Below are positions 54,536 to 63,754 of a DNA stretch of 64,000 nucleotides, piece after piece. The notes beneath the pieces are model-generated. The model was not told where the DNA came from. It did not search any database and saw nothing but the letters and a program-made list of their open reading frames with translations. This DNA is from Paenibacillus sp. JZ16 (GTDB taxonomy: Bacteria; Bacillota; Bacilli; Paenibacillales; Paenibacillaceae), in NCBI RefSeq assembly GCF_015326965.1, contig NZ_CP017659.1:6833001-6897000 (forward strand), given 5' to 3'. Position 1 is the stretch's first letter. Every line of letters begins with the position of its first letter. The position numbers and the translations under genes were made by a program.

Positions 54536-54982
54536 ATGAAATCCATATGGGTGATAAACGGACCGAACTTAAACCTGCTCGGCTTCCGTGAACCGGGCAT
54601 TTACGGTTCACTCAGCCTGCAGGCGATCGAAGATAATTTGCGTAAACAGGCGGAACTCGCCGGTATCGGTATTACCTTCTATCAGTCTAATCATGAGGGT
54701 GCTATCATCGACCGTATTCATGAAGCTATTGGACAGGCGGACGGCATACTTCTTAACCCGGGAGCACTGACTCACTACAGCTATGCTGTACGTGATGCCA
54801 TCAGTTCTGCCCGTATTCCGACAGTGGAAGTTCACCTATCGAACATTCATGCCAGGGAGGAATTTCGTCATACCTCCGTCATCGCACCTGTTGCTGTCGG
54901 ACAAATCGCGGGTTTTGGCGCAGCGAGTTACACACTGGGCTTGTCGGCCCTTTTGCAAGTCCTGAACGACCAAGAAGGATAG
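54536..54982 (+). CDS. aroQ: type II 3-dehydroquinate dehydratase
   Basis: A 148-residue enzyme with the complete type II pattern: [20 protein letters not shown] (catalytic Tyr and Arg loop), [34 protein letters not shown] and [19 protein letters not shown] (His). It dehydrates 3-dehydroquinate in the shikimate pathway. The ATG at 54536 after AAGGTGGG is chosen over a GTG at 54524. Confidence 0.97.
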   Translation: MKSIWVINGPNLNLLGFREPGIYGSLSLQAIEDNLRKQAELAGIGITFYQSNHEGAIIDRIHEAIGQADGILLNPGALTHYSYAVRDAISSARIPTVEVHLSNIHAREEFRHTSVIAPVAVGQIAGFGAASYTLGLSALLQVLNDQEG

Positions 54983-55130
54983 CTAATCCGATCAGATATT
55001 AGAAAGCTTTAACCGAGAGGTTGCTTTTTGTTATCAGAAGAATTACAGCTAACCGTAACTGGCTGCTGAGAAATACGTCGAAGATGTTTTTCTTGTGCCG
55101 GCTTGGACATGGGTGAGAGGAGAGGTTAGA

Positions 55131-56201
55131 ATGAGTAACAAACGAGTGGTTAAACTGCGCGAGAAACTTCAGACTAGAGGCTTAACAGCCATGCTGGTGG
55201 CAAGCCCGATCAACCGCAGATATTTGACAGGCTTTACCGGGTCTGCCGGCTATGTGCTGATTACCCGGGATCATGCCTATCTGCTGACTGATTTCCGTTA
55301 TATGACTCAAGCTCCACAGCAAGCCGTCGGCTTTCAGGTGGTTGAGCATGGTCCTAAGGTTATGGAGACGGTCAAGGAATTGCTATCTTCCGAGGGAATA
55401 ACATCGCTTGGATTTGAACAGGACCATGTTACATACGGCGTATTTTCGACCTATTCGGAACAGCTAGCGCCAATTAGCCTGGTGCCGGTTTCAGGTCTTG
55501 TAGAGGATCTGCGCATATTCAAGGATGCGGAAGAATTGAGCATTATGCAGCGGGCTGCCGATTTGGCTGATCAGACGTTCAGCCATGTGCTGACGATTCT
55601 GGCTGCCGGAAAAACGGAGCGAGAAATCGATCTGGAGATGGAAATGTTCATGCGCAAGCATGGCGCAACCGCGTCTTCCTTTGATACCATTGTCGCTTCC
55701 GGCGAGCGTTCGGCTCTTCCGCACGGCGTTGCCAGCGAGCGAGTGATTCAAGGGAACGAATTCGTTACGTTTGATTTCGGTGCGCTGCTTGACGGATACT
55801 GCTCCGATCTCACCAGAACCGTTGCGCTCGGAAGTCCTGATCCTAAGCTGAAGGAGATCTATGATATCGTGCTGGAAGCGCAGCTACATGCACTGGATCA
55901 TATTAAACCTGGCATGACAGGACGCGAGGCAGACGCCTTAACCCGTGATATTATTACCCGTTATGGATACGGGGAATACTTTGGTCACAGCACCGGGCAT
56001 GGATTGGGTATGGAGGTTCACGAATCTCCAAGACTGTCCAAGCTGAGTGATGATGTGCTGCAGCCGGGCATGGTGGTAACGGTGGAGCCGGGCATATACT
56101 TGCCTGGGCTTGGCGGTGTCCGTATTGAAGATGATATCGTGATTACGGAATCGGGTATTCATATACTAACAAGCTCGTCCAAAGACTACACTGTGCTTTA
56201 G
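55131..56201 (+). CDS. yqhT: Xaa-Pro-type aminopeptidase, YqhT-like (M24)
   Basis: A 356-residue M24 peptidase: creatinase-type N-terminal domain (to about 130) and pita-bread domain with the dinuclear metal ligands in [17 protein letters not shown] (Asp, Asp), GHSTGHGLG (His), VEPGIY (Glu) and VRIEDD (Glu). It removes an N-terminal residue ahead of Pro. The start at 55131 follows GGAGAGG; the longer frame from 55095 is not needed. Located between aroQ and efp as in B. subtilis. Confidence 0.93.
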   Translation: MSNKRVVKLREKLQTRGLTAMLVASPINRRYLTGFTGSAGYVLITRDHAYLLTDFRYMTQAPQQAVGFQVVEHGPKVMETVKELLSSEGITSLGFEQDHVTYGVFSTYSEQLAPISLVPVSGLVEDLRIFKDAEELSIMQRAADLADQTFSHVLTILAAGKTEREIDLEMEMFMRKHGATASSFDTIVASGERSALPHGVASERVIQGNEFVTFDFGALLDGYCSDLTRTVALGSPDPKLKEIYDIVLEAQLHALDHIKPGMTGREADALTRDIITRYGYGEYFGHSTGHGLGMEVHESPRLSKLSDDVLQPGMVVTVEPGIYLPGLGGVRIEDDIVITESGIHILTSSSKDYTVL

Positions 56202-56207
56202 GAGACT

Positions 56208-56231
56208 GTTCAAAAAGCTAGCTTTTTGAAC
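56208..56231. repeat. perfect 24-bp palindrome before efp
   Basis: GTTCAAAAAGCT followed directly by its reverse complement, seven bases after the yqhT stop. As RNA it would be a hairpin with a tiny loop and no U-tail. It may be a repeated genome element or an IS remnant. Confidence 0.7.
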
Positions 56232-56292
56232 TTGTACTTTAGGAAAATTGTGTACTATATTAATTAGACCGCATCCTTAGGAGGGAATCTTA

Positions 56293-56850
56293 GTGATTTC
56301 AGTAAACGATTTTAAGACAGGTTTGACCGTAGAAGTAGATGGCGATATATTCACCGTTTTGGATTTTCAGCACGTTAAACCTGGTAAAGGCGCAGCTTTC
56401 GTTCGTTCCAAATTGAAAAACCTTCGCAACGGCAACACCGTCGAGAAAACGTTCCGTGCAGGCGAAACGATTGGCCGCGCCATCATCGACAACCGTGGGG
56501 TTCAGTATCTCTATGCCAGCGGTCAAGAGCATGTCTTCATGGACAACGAAACTTACGATCAATTCAGCTTGACGAGTGAGCAGCTGGAGTGGGAGCTTAA
56601 CTTCCTGAGAGAGAACATGAACGTTAACATCATCAGCTACCAAGGCGAGATCCTCGGGATCAACCTGCCTAACAGCGTGGAGCTGAAGGTCGTTGAAACC
56701 GAGCCGGGAATCAAAGGCAACACGGCTACGGGCGCAACGAAGAATGCGAAAGTGGAAACCGGCCTGAATGTACAAGTACCGCTGTTCATTAACGAAGACG
56801 ATGTGCTTCTGATCGATACACGCGAAGGTAAATACATCTCCCGTGCATAG
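56293..56850 (+). CDS. efp: elongation factor P
   Basis: A 185-residue EF-P: three beta-barrel domains, with the modifiable Lys32 in [10 protein letters not shown] at the tip of domain I, and the C-terminal signature region ([24 protein letters not shown]). It relieves ribosome stalling at polyproline stretches. The start codon is GTG at 56293, with GGAGGG upstream. Confidence 0.97.
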   Translation: MISVNDFKTGLTVEVDGDIFTVLDFQHVKPGKGAAFVRSKLKNLRNGNTVEKTFRAGETIGRAIIDNRGVQYLYASGQEHVFMDNETYDQFSLTSEQLEWELNFLRENMNVNIISYQGEILGINLPNSVELKVVETEPGIKGNTATGATKNAKVETGLNVQVPLFINEDDVLLIDTREGKYISRA

Positions 56851-56908
56851 TAGGCTTTAAAACGGGACCCTTCAACGATTGACGGGTGCCAATATCTTCT
56901 AAACAACG

Positions 56909-56942
56909 AGGACTCCTGTACGTAAGTACGGGAGTCTTTTTG
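56909..56942 (+). terminator. terminator of efp
   Basis: GACTCCTGTAC (56911-56921) pairs with GTACGGGAGTC (56926-56936) around GTAA, followed by TTTTT. Confidence 0.9.
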
Positions 56943-57091
56943 CGATGGGCAAAAGCCGGTGCCATAAACCTGAGTCCTTTTTGCCTTGAAAAGCCTTGAC
57001 GGGATGACTCACTTTCGTATTATACTGTTTTAAAGTGAGAAACCACCTGAATGCTGTTACATACTGATATTAGTGGGGAGTGAAAGAAGCA

Positions 57092-58345
57092 TTGTCACTG
57101 TACGTCATGAAATTCGGAGGCAGCTCTGTAGGGGATACAGAACGTATGAAGCGTGTTGCCAGAAGAATTGTAGAGAAACAAGATGAAGGTCATCAATGTG
57201 TAGTCGTGGTGTCTGCTATGGGGGATACAACAGACGATTTGATTGACCAGGCAAAGCTGTTGAACGAGAATCCACCGGCACGGGAAATGGATATGCTGAT
57301 GACCACGGGAGAGCAGATATCCATATCGCTGCTATCCATGGCTATTCACGGTCTCGGACGCAAGGCAAAGTCTCTTACCGGCTGGCAGGCGGGGTTCCGT
57401 ACGGAAGCGGTGCATGGCAAAGCCCGTATCACGGATATTATGCCTGAACGCGTGTTTAAAGCGCTTGCTGAAGGGAATGTCGTCATTGTAGCGGGATTCC
57501 AGGGAATGTCGGAAGACGGAGAGATTACAACGCTTGGACGCGGGGGATCAGATACCACGGCGGTTGCTCTTGCGGCTGCCATTCAAGCGGATGTATGTGA
57601 AATATATACGGATGTGGACGGGATTTACTCCACGGATCCGCGGGTTGTCAAATGTGCGCGGAAGTTGAAGGAGATTTCCTATGACGAGATGCTGGAGCTA
57701 GCCAATCTTGGTGCAGCTGTTCTTCACCCGCGCGCGGTTGAGTATGCGAAGCATAATCAAGTGAAGCTTGTCGTCAGATCCAGCTTTAATCATAACGAGG
57801 GTACGGTTGTTAAGGAGGAAGCAAGCATGGAACAAGGTGTGGTTGTCAGCGGAATTGCATTTGACAAGAATGTGGCAAGAATCAGTATTCTGGGCGTTTC
57901 CGATACGCCGGGCGTTTTGGCTCAAGTGTTCGGTGAGCTTGCGAAAGAAGCGATTGATGTTGATATTATCGTACAGAGCGGTGTCCAGAACGGCGAAGCA
58001 GACTTTTCCTTTACCGTTTCCTTGGCCGATCGGGAGCGTGCGTTGTCGGTTATCGAACAAATCCGCGGCAAGATTCCGTATCGTGACGTTACCTCGGAAG
58101 ATCATCTGGTGAAAGTATCGATTGTTGGTGCCGGAATGGTCAGCCATCCGGGTGTGGCGGCGCAAATGTTTGATGTCATCTCCCGGCAAGGGGTCAGCAT
58201 CAAGATGGTCAGCACGTCCGAGATCAAAGTATCCTGTGTCATTGAAGGAACCAATCTGGAAGGTGTCGTACAAGCGCTTCATACCGCGTACGGACTGGAT
58301 ACGGATCAGCAGGCTTCCGTTGGCGGACCGCAGGTGCGTCGATAA
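57092..58345 (+). CDS. aspartate kinase
   Basis: A 417-residue enzyme: kinase domain with YVMKFGGSSVGD, GFQGMSEDGEITTLGRGGSDTTAVALAA and the YTDVDGIYSTDPR loop, then two ACT domains (about 270-405; ARISILGVSDTPGVLAQVF, VKVSIVGAGMVSHPGVAAQMF) that sense lysine or threonine. First step of lysine, methionine, threonine and diaminopimelate synthesis. A TTG start at 57092 gives the family-typical MSLYVMKFGG; the GTG at 57080 adds four atypical residues. Which isozyme (lysC or dapG) cannot be told. No lysine riboswitch is seen upstream. Confidence 0.93.
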   Translation: MSLYVMKFGGSSVGDTERMKRVARRIVEKQDEGHQCVVVVSAMGDTTDDLIDQAKLLNENPPAREMDMLMTTGEQISISLLSMAIHGLGRKAKSLTGWQAGFRTEAVHGKARITDIMPERVFKALAEGNVVIVAGFQGMSEDGEITTLGRGGSDTTAVALAAAIQADVCEIYTDVDGIYSTDPRVVKCARKLKEISYDEMLELANLGAAVLHPRAVEYAKHNQVKLVVRSSFNHNEGTVVKEEASMEQGVVVSGIAFDKNVARISILGVSDTPGVLAQVFGELAKEAIDVDIIVQSGVQNGEADFSFTVSLADRERALSVIEQIRGKIPYRDVTSEDHLVKVSIVGAGMVSHPGVAAQMFDVISRQGVSIKMVSTSEIKVSCVIEGTNLEGVVQALHTAYGLDTDQQASVGGPQVRR

Positions 58346-58396
58346 CCTGTTTTTAATGGAATAATTTATGCAATCATATCGATATTAAATAGAGTT

Positions 58397-58427
58397 AATC
58401 CCGGTCCATATCGACCGGGATTTTTTG
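58397..58427 (+). terminator. terminator of aspartate kinase
   Basis: AATCCCGGTC (58397-58406) pairs with GACCGGGATT (58413-58422), then TTTTT. Confidence 0.9.
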
Positions 58428-58547
58428 CGTTGTCCGAAAGATTCAAAGTTCGCTTCTATGAAATTGAAAAAATAGAGATAAAACGAGAGTGGCTCGCATA
58501 TTTTTAAACATCACACTTGTGAACAAGGAAGAAGGAGGATATAGAGC

Positions 58548-58814
58548 ATGCTGGACAAGTTTGTCGCTAGTATGGCCACGCTTCGTTTTTTCTCCGGCAG
58601 TCTCGAGATTGTGGCGGCCATCATCATGCTGCGCCTGAACCAGGTCGATAAAGCGCTGGCTGTGAATTCCGCTCTGGCTTTTATGGGCCCGCTGATCTTG
58701 ATTCTGACAACAACGATCGGACTCGTGGGAATGGCGGATAAATTGTCGTGGGGGAAGATCGGCTGGATTTTGTGCGGCGTTTCCTGTCTCTTATACGGCG
58801 TTTTAAAAAAATGA
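58548..58814 (+). CDS. yqhV: YqhV-like membrane protein
   Basis: An 88-residue protein with three hydrophobic helices (FFSGSLEIVAAIIMLRLN, ALAVNSALAFMGPLILILTTTIGLVGM, WILCGVSCLLYGVL). It matches the YqhV/DUF2619 family and sits just upstream of spoIIIAA, as in Bacillus. Function unknown; a role in sporulation is assumed from position only. Confidence 0.85.
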   Translation: MLDKFVASMATLRFFSGSLEIVAAIIMLRLNQVDKALAVNSALAFMGPLILILTTTIGLVGMADKLSWGKIGWILCGVSCLLYGVLKK

Positions 58815-58824
58815 TAGATTCGCT

Positions 58825-58853
58825 GCATATTTTTCAGGTACAAGCATACACAT
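58825..58853 (+). promoter_or_regulatory. SigE-type promoter of the spoIIIA operon
   Basis: GCATATT (58825-58831), a 13-bp spacer, and CATACACA (58845-58852) match the mother-cell sigma-E consensus (about GCATATT, 13-15 bp, CATACAMT). The start would fall near 58860, ahead of spoIIIAA. B. subtilis uses a SigE promoter at the same place. Confidence 0.7.
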
Positions 58854-58912
58854 GGGATATGAAGTTCTCTTATTAGAAGATGATCAAAAAGGACAACCTG
58901 GGGGAAATTGAT

Positions 58913-59911
58913 ATGACATTGAACTGGTTAGACCTGTTTCCCGAGACCGTAAAACGGATGCTGCTGAACCTGTCGAAAGAGCTTCTCGATCATGTGGAGG
59001 AGGTACGTATCCGGGAGGAACGTCCGCTGGAGATTAATTCGGCGGGCAAGCATCATTTTCTGGACCGGCGCGGCGGGCTCACTTTGCGGCCTGATGAAGC
59101 GTATAAGCCGACGCGTGAAGATACCCATAGGTTGCTGGATCTAATCAGTAACCATTCCCTCTACACCATGGAAGAGGAATTGCGAAAAGGGTTTATCACG
59201 ATACCTGGGGGTCATCGGGTCGGGCTCACCGGCCGGACGGTGCTCAGCGGTGGTAAGGTTGAACACATTCGGGATATTAGCGGATTTAATGTCCGGATTG
59301 CCAAGGAAGTTCAGGGTGCGGCGGATGACATCATCCCGCATTTACTCGACCGGAAACGGAAAAGGGTAATGCACTCGCTGATTTTATCCCCGCCCCAGCA
59401 AGGCAAGACCACGCTGCTTCGGGATCTGGCGAGGCAGATCAGTTACGGCAAATGGGGGAAATCGGCCGTGCATTGGCCGGGAATGAAGGTAGGCATCATT
59501 GACGAACGTTCTGAAATCGCCGGTTGTCTGCGCGGAGTCCCTGGATTCGACGTAGGTCCGCGTACGGATGTGCTCGATGGCTGTCCGAAAGCTGAAGGGA
59601 TGATGATGATGATCCGTTCGATGTCCCCGGATGTGTTGATTGTGGACGAGATCGGTCGGCCGGAGGATGCGGAAGCCGTCATTGAAGCCTTGCATGCGGG
59701 AATCAGCGTCATAGCAACGGCACATGGCTCGTCCATACAAGATATGCGGGGGCGACCAGCACTCGCCGGTCTTCTGGAGAACCGGATGTTTGAAATGTAT
59801 GCCGTTCTTAACAGAACGGGCGACCACAGATCATTCAAGCTGTTTGACGGAGGTCAGCGAACGCTTCAGACGGCTGCAGCCGGTCCGCCGGGCGGTGATG
59901 CCTATGCTTAA
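58913..59911 (+). CDS. spoIIIAA: stage III sporulation protein AA, ATPase
   Basis: A 332-residue secretion-type ATPase: Walker A in LSPPQQGKTTLLRDLARQ (about residue 160), Walker B VLIVDEIGRPEDAEAV, and VGIIDERSEIAG ahead of it. It powers the SpoIIIA-SpoIIQ channel between mother cell and forespore. The frame opens at 58880, but the ATG at 58913 has GGGGGAAA. SigE-type promoter upstream; it overlaps spoIIIAB by eight bases. Confidence 0.96.
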   Translation: MTLNWLDLFPETVKRMLLNLSKELLDHVEEVRIREERPLEINSAGKHHFLDRRGGLTLRPDEAYKPTREDTHRLLDLISNHSLYTMEEELRKGFITIPGGHRVGLTGRTVLSGGKVEHIRDISGFNVRIAKEVQGAADDIIPHLLDRKRKRVMHSLILSPPQQGKTTLLRDLARQISYGKWGKSAVHWPGMKVGIIDERSEIAGCLRGVPGFDVGPRTDVLDGCPKAEGMMMMIRSMSPDVLIVDEIGRPEDAEAVIEALHAGISVIATAHGSSIQDMRGRPALAGLLENRMFEMYAVLNRTGDHRSFKLFDGGQRTLQTAAAGPPGGDAYA

Positions 59912-60422
59912 ACTGGTCGGGGCTGTGCTCGTGCTGGGAGCTGGAACTTTAGCCGGATTTTATCAGGCCCAGCAATTCGCGGCAAGACCCAGGCAGCTGC
60001 GAGAACTCATTCTCGCGCTTCAACGGCTGGAAACGGAGATCAGCTACGGCTTGACGCCATTACCCGATGCGCTGGAGCGAATTGGCGATTCCCTTCGTGA
60101 ACCGCTCAGATCATTATTTGCCGCAGCCGCGCTTTACATGAGGCCCGACTACGGGTTATCCGCACAGGAAAGCATCCGCAAGGCACTGGGCGAATACTGG
60201 AAACGAACATCGATGAAAAGTGCCGAGCGTGAGGTGTTGGAGCAGCTAAGCGGCGTTCTTGGCACCAGTGACAGGCAGGACCAGATCAAACATATCGCTC
60301 TGGCCGTGGGACAGCTCAAGCATGAAGAAGCAGCGGCAAGGGATGACCAGGTCAAATATGAAAAAATGAGCAAAAGTCTGGGACTGCTCATTGGAGCATT
60401 GATCGTCATTTTGATCTTTTAG
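59904..60422 (+). CDS. spoIIIAB: stage III sporulation protein AB
   Basis: A 172-residue protein with the SpoIIIAB layout: N-terminal helix (MLKLVGAVLVLGAGTLAGFYQAQQF), a helical bundle (RPRQLRELILALQRLETEISYGLTPLPDAL) and a C-terminal helix (LLIGALIVILIF). Resembles the GspF-type secretion platform. Start at 59904 chosen by likeness to the B. subtilis start; an ATG at 59898 is also possible. Confidence 0.95.
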   Translation: MLKLVGAVLVLGAGTLAGFYQAQQFAARPRQLRELILALQRLETEISYGLTPLPDALERIGDSLREPLRSLFAAAALYMRPDYGLSAQESIRKALGEYWKRTSMKSAEREVLEQLSGVLGTSDRQDQIKHIALAVGQLKHEEAAARDDQVKYEKMSKSLGLLIGALIVILIF

Positions 60423-60438
60423 CGAGGTGCCAAGGGAA

Positions 60439-60642
60439 ATGAACATTGAAGTGAACGCCATCTTCCAGATCGCCGGCATTGGGATCATCATTGCCATGAT
60501 CCATACGGTCCTGAAACAGATGGGGAAAGAGGATATGGCACATTGGGTGACCCTTATCGGGTTTGTGGTTGTGCTGTTTATGGTCGTCAGACTGCTTGAC
60601 GATTTGCTCAAGGAAATCAAAAGTATTTTTCTATTCCAGTAG
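60439..60642 (+). CDS. spoIIIAC: stage III sporulation protein AC
   Basis: A 67-residue membrane protein with two helices (IFQIAGIGIIIAMIHTVL and WVTLIGFVVVLFMVVRLLDDLL), the family length and sequence type. It uses the GAGGTG of the spoIIIAB end as ribosome binding site. An upstream GTG at 60427 is less likely. Confidence 0.95.
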   Translation: MNIEVNAIFQIAGIGIIIAMIHTVLKQMGKEDMAHWVTLIGFVVVLFMVVRLLDDLLKEIKSIFLFQ

Positions 60643-60652
60643 GTGGACCTTT

Positions 60653-61042
60653 ATGGAAATTATCCAGGTGGTAGGACTGGGCATCATCGCTACCGTGCTG
60701 ATCTTGGTTGTCAAGGAACAGAAGCCGCTCTTTGCCTTTCTTCTCGCAGTGGCGACCTCGCTCCTCATCTTCCTGTTCCTGATCGGGAAGATCGGAAATG
60801 TCTTATCCATGCTGGAAGATTTGGCGGAGAACTCCGGTGTCCAGATCATCTATTTAAAGACCGTTCTGAAAATTATCGGAATTGCCTATATCGCGGAGAT
60901 GGGGGCCCAGATCGTACGAGATGCCGGACAGGAATCGATCGCATCCAAAATAGAACTGGCGGGAAAAGTGCTCATATTGGTGCTCGCTGTACCGATTATC
61001 GGGATCATCATCGAGACGGTCCTGAAGCTCCTCCCGGCTTGA
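60653..61042 (+). CDS. spoIIIAD: stage III sporulation protein AD
   Basis: A 129-residue membrane protein with four helices (MEIIQVVGLGIIATVLILVV..., AFLLAVATSLLIFLFLIG..., YLKTVLKIIGIAYIAEM, VLILVLAVPIIGIIIETV). The start at 60653 with AGGTGG fits the family; the longer upstream frame overlaps spoIIIAC. Confidence 0.95.
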   Translation: MEIIQVVGLGIIATVLILVVKEQKPLFAFLLAVATSLLIFLFLIGKIGNVLSMLEDLAENSGVQIIYLKTVLKIIGIAYIAEMGAQIVRDAGQESIASKIELAGKVLILVLAVPIIGIIIETVLKLLPA

Positions 61043-61057
61043 AAAAGGTGGGGGGAC

Positions 61058-62266
61058 ATGGTTACAGGAGTAATACCTCGAAAAGGCTTGGCCGTGTTTC
61101 GTCTACTGATCCTGATGTTGTTTATGAGCGGATTGTTCTGCGGAACGGTAAGTGCGGCTGACGCGGCCAATCCAGCCGATGAGTGGGTTGAGCAGCAGAC
61201 GCAGCAGCTGCCGACAGACCAGGTCGAGAAATACTGGGACCGGCTCATGAAGGATTACGGCGGTTTCTTCCCTGATGGAAAGACGCCGTCCCTGATGGAT
61301 ATGCTGCTTCCGGGCGGCGACGGTCTTAGCTTCAAAGGGGTTATGTCCGGCATCGGAAAATATTTGTGGCACGAGGTACTCTATAACGGCAAGCTGCTGG
61401 CAACCATCGTGATGCTGAGCATCATGAGCCTGATCCTTGAGAATCTGCAGACGGCCTTTGAAAAAAGCACCGTGAGTCGGGTTGCCTATACGATCTGTTA
61501 CATGGTTGTCCTTGTCATTGCCGTTAACAGCTTCAGCATCGCGATAGGATATGCCCGGGACGCCATTACCCAAATGATCGATTTCATGATGGCGATGCTT
61601 CCCCTGCTTTTTGCACTGATGGCTTCGATGGGGAATGTGGTGACCGTCACGGTGGCTCATCCGCTAGTCATCTTCATGGTACATACGGTAGGTACGCTGA
61701 TCAGCACGGTTGTGTTCCCGCTTCTGTTCTTCTCGGCTCTGCTGCACCTGGTTAGTTCGCTTTCCGAAAAGTACAAGCTAACCCAGCTTGGCAACCTGCT
61801 GCGAGGAATTTCGATGGGTGTTCTGGGCGTGCTGCTTACCGTGTTCCTGGGTGTCATCTCCGTCCAGGGACTGACCAGCTCGGTAACGGATGGGGTGACG
61901 ATCCGGGCAGCCAAATATGTAACCGGCAATTTCGTCCCGGTAGTCGGCAAGATGTTCGCAGACGCAACGGATACCGTGATCTCGGCCTCATTACTCGTCA
62001 AGAATTCCATCGGGCTGGCAGGGGTCATCATTATTTTGTTCCTATGCGCATTCCCTGCGATCAAGATCTTGACGCTTGCCTTGATATATAACATCGCGGC
62101 GGCCGTCATGCAGCCGCTAGGAGACACCCCGATCGGCACCTGCCTGCAGACGATCGGGAAGACGATGCTGTATGTTTTTACAGCCTTGGCCGCAGTCAGT
62201 ATGATGTTCTTCCTGGCCATAACGATTCTGCTCACGGCAGGCAACATTACCGTCATGATGAGGTGA
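61058..62266 (+). CDS. spoIIIAE: stage III sporulation protein AE
   Basis: A 402-residue polytopic membrane protein. A signal sequence (residues 10-30, FRLLILMLFMSGLFCGTVSAAD) precedes a short extracellular part (WVEQQTQQLPTDQVEKYWDRLMKDYGGFFPD) and seven to eight helices. Its size and the TIVMLSIMSLILENLQTAFE and VQGLTSSVTDGVTIRAAKYV regions match SpoIIIAE, probably the channel core. Confidence 0.96.
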   Translation: MVTGVIPRKGLAVFRLLILMLFMSGLFCGTVSAADAANPADEWVEQQTQQLPTDQVEKYWDRLMKDYGGFFPDGKTPSLMDMLLPGGDGLSFKGVMSGIGKYLWHEVLYNGKLLATIVMLSIMSLILENLQTAFEKSTVSRVAYTICYMVVLVIAVNSFSIAIGYARDAITQMIDFMMAMLPLLFALMASMGNVVTVTVAHPLVIFMVHTVGTLISTVVFPLLFFSALLHLVSSLSEKYKLTQLGNLLRGISMGVLGVLLTVFLGVISVQGLTSSVTDGVTIRAAKYVTGNFVPVVGKMFADATDTVISASLLVKNSIGLAGVIIILFLCAFPAIKILTLALIYNIAAAVMQPLGDTPIGTCLQTIGKTMLYVFTALAAVSMMFFLAITILLTAGNITVMMR

Positions 62267-62308
62267 GGCAGAACATAGAAGGCGGCCAATGCTTAGGAGG
62301 AATGGCGA

Positions 62309-63030
62309 ATGGACTGGCTTGGAGGTTGGTTGAAAAGCGTCATCATGGTGGTTCTCTTTGCAGCCTTCGTTGATTTGATACTGCCCGGCAAGGCGCTTGA
62401 ACGGTACGCCAGATTAGTCTTGAGCCTGTTGATTCTGCTTACGCTGCTTAGCCCGATTATCGCATTGATAACGGATCCCCCGAGAATCAACTGGCGATGG
62501 AGCTGGAGCGGCAGGAGAAAGGGCTGCCGGAAGAGGTTCAGCTGGAGCATATTCTGGCACAGGCCGAGAAGCTGAAGGAAACGCAGCAGAGCCAAAGCCT
62601 TCAGTGGGCAGGCAATGAATTAGCCCGGGTGATGAAAGAAGAGATTGCGGCAGAAACGGGGGAAGCGGTCCAGGAGGTCAAGGTGGTGCTGGCTGCAGTT
62701 GCTGGGCAGGACAAGGGATATGCAGGCGCTGCGATACGCTCCGTTGACGTAAGGCTGGTTGGAGGTGAATCGGAGAATGCAGAGGTAGACAAAAGGGAGG
62801 GTAAGGAGCCCATCAGCATAGAACCCGTGGATTCCGTTCAGGTGAATGTTGAATCCATGCAATCGGAACGGGATGAGAAGGCAGCGGTGAAAGAGAATGC
62901 AGAAGCAGTGAGCAAGGCCGAAGAAGCAAGAGCAGACCCGGTTCGGGATTACATTAGCCGCCGGTGGGATTTAGAGCCGGATCTGATCACGATATACATG
63001 CCAGGGCAGGAGCAGGATAAAAAGCTGTAG
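62309..63030 (+). pseudogene. spoIIIAF: stage III sporulation protein AF, frameshifted near 62477
   Basis: Two frames together give one protein of about 240 residues. The first (from ATG 62309) holds the two N-terminal helices typical of SpoIIIAF (WLGGWLKSVIMVVLFAAFVDLILP, LVLSLLILLTLLSPIIALITDP). The second continues as PENQLAMELERQEKGLPEEVQ through the soluble domain to PVRDYISRRWDLEPDLITIYMPG. One extra C in the CCCCC run at 62477-62481 would join them as ...ITDPPENQ.... The gene is required for sporulation in B. subtilis, and the rest of the operon is intact, so a base-call error is more likely than a true loss. Confidence 0.88.
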
Positions 63031-63041
63031 CGGAGGTGAGG

Positions 63042-63689
63042 ATGATGGGAAATTGGTTGAAGCGGTTGGAGCAATGGCTTGGCGGAGGAGCTGGCGGAGC
63101 AAGAAAAATGCAAACCTTCAGATGGTTGATCATTCTAGGTCTGATCGGCGTCGCGATTATGCTGTTCAACTCCTTCGTCAATGTGAAGAAGCTGGATCAT
63201 GAGAATATCGGCCGCGAGCCGCCGCCGGAGTCTGCAGCGGTCTCAACGCCCCAAAGCGGGACTTCAACCAGCGGCGGCGGTGAGTTCGAAAGTATCGAGC
63301 AGGATTTTGAAAGTCGCACCAAAACCATGCTGGAACAGATTGTTGGGGTTGGGGCCGTCGATGTCATGGTGACTGTGGAATCTACAGAAGAGCTGGTCGT
63401 CCAGCGAGATATGAAAGATACCCAGGAGCTGACGGAGGAAACCGATGCTAACGGAGGTAAGCGCCATGTAACAAGTTATCAGCGAGACGGCCAGATTGTC
63501 ACCTATGAATCATCCGGGGAAGAAACCCCAATCGTCACCAAGAAGATCAAGCCTCAAGTCCGGGGTGTGCTCGTCGTAGCCAAGGGAGCCGAGAATGATG
63601 TTGTAAAGAGCTTGATCGTGGATGCGATCCAGCGAGGCCTCAATGTCCCGTCTTATCGTATATCCGTTGTCCCGCGTAAACAGGAATAA
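63042..63689 (+). CDS. spoIIIAG: stage III sporulation protein AG
   Basis: A 215-residue protein: short basic cytosolic N-terminus, one membrane helix (FRWLIILGLIGVAIMLFNSF), a low-complexity linker, then a ring-building domain (EQDFESRTKTMLEQIVGVGAVDVMVTVESTEELVVQRDMKDT...KPQVRGVLVVAKGAENDVVKSLIVDAIQRGLNVPSYRISVV) of the YscJ/FliF type. It forms the mother-cell ring of the SpoIIIA-SpoIIQ complex. ATG at 63042 (or 63045) with GGAGG upstream; the frame itself opens at a GTG, 63036. Confidence 0.95.
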   Translation: MMGNWLKRLEQWLGGGAGGARKMQTFRWLIILGLIGVAIMLFNSFVNVKKLDHENIGREPPPESAAVSTPQSGTSTSGGGEFESIEQDFESRTKTMLEQIVGVGAVDVMVTVESTEELVVQRDMKDTQELTEETDANGGKRHVTSYQRDGQIVTYESSGEETPIVTKKIKPQVRGVLVVAKGAENDVVKSLIVDAIQRGLNVPSYRISVVPRKQE

Positions 63690-63754
63690 CCGCAGCCAAT
63701 CGAATGATCCGATCATTCGTGCCAAGGTTTTCATTTAAAGGAGGAAACGTTCAG

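Noticed and set aside
56943..57091. Lysine riboswitch upstream of aspartate kinase
   Set aside because: The gap of about 150 bp is too short for an L-box, and none of its conserved elements is visible.
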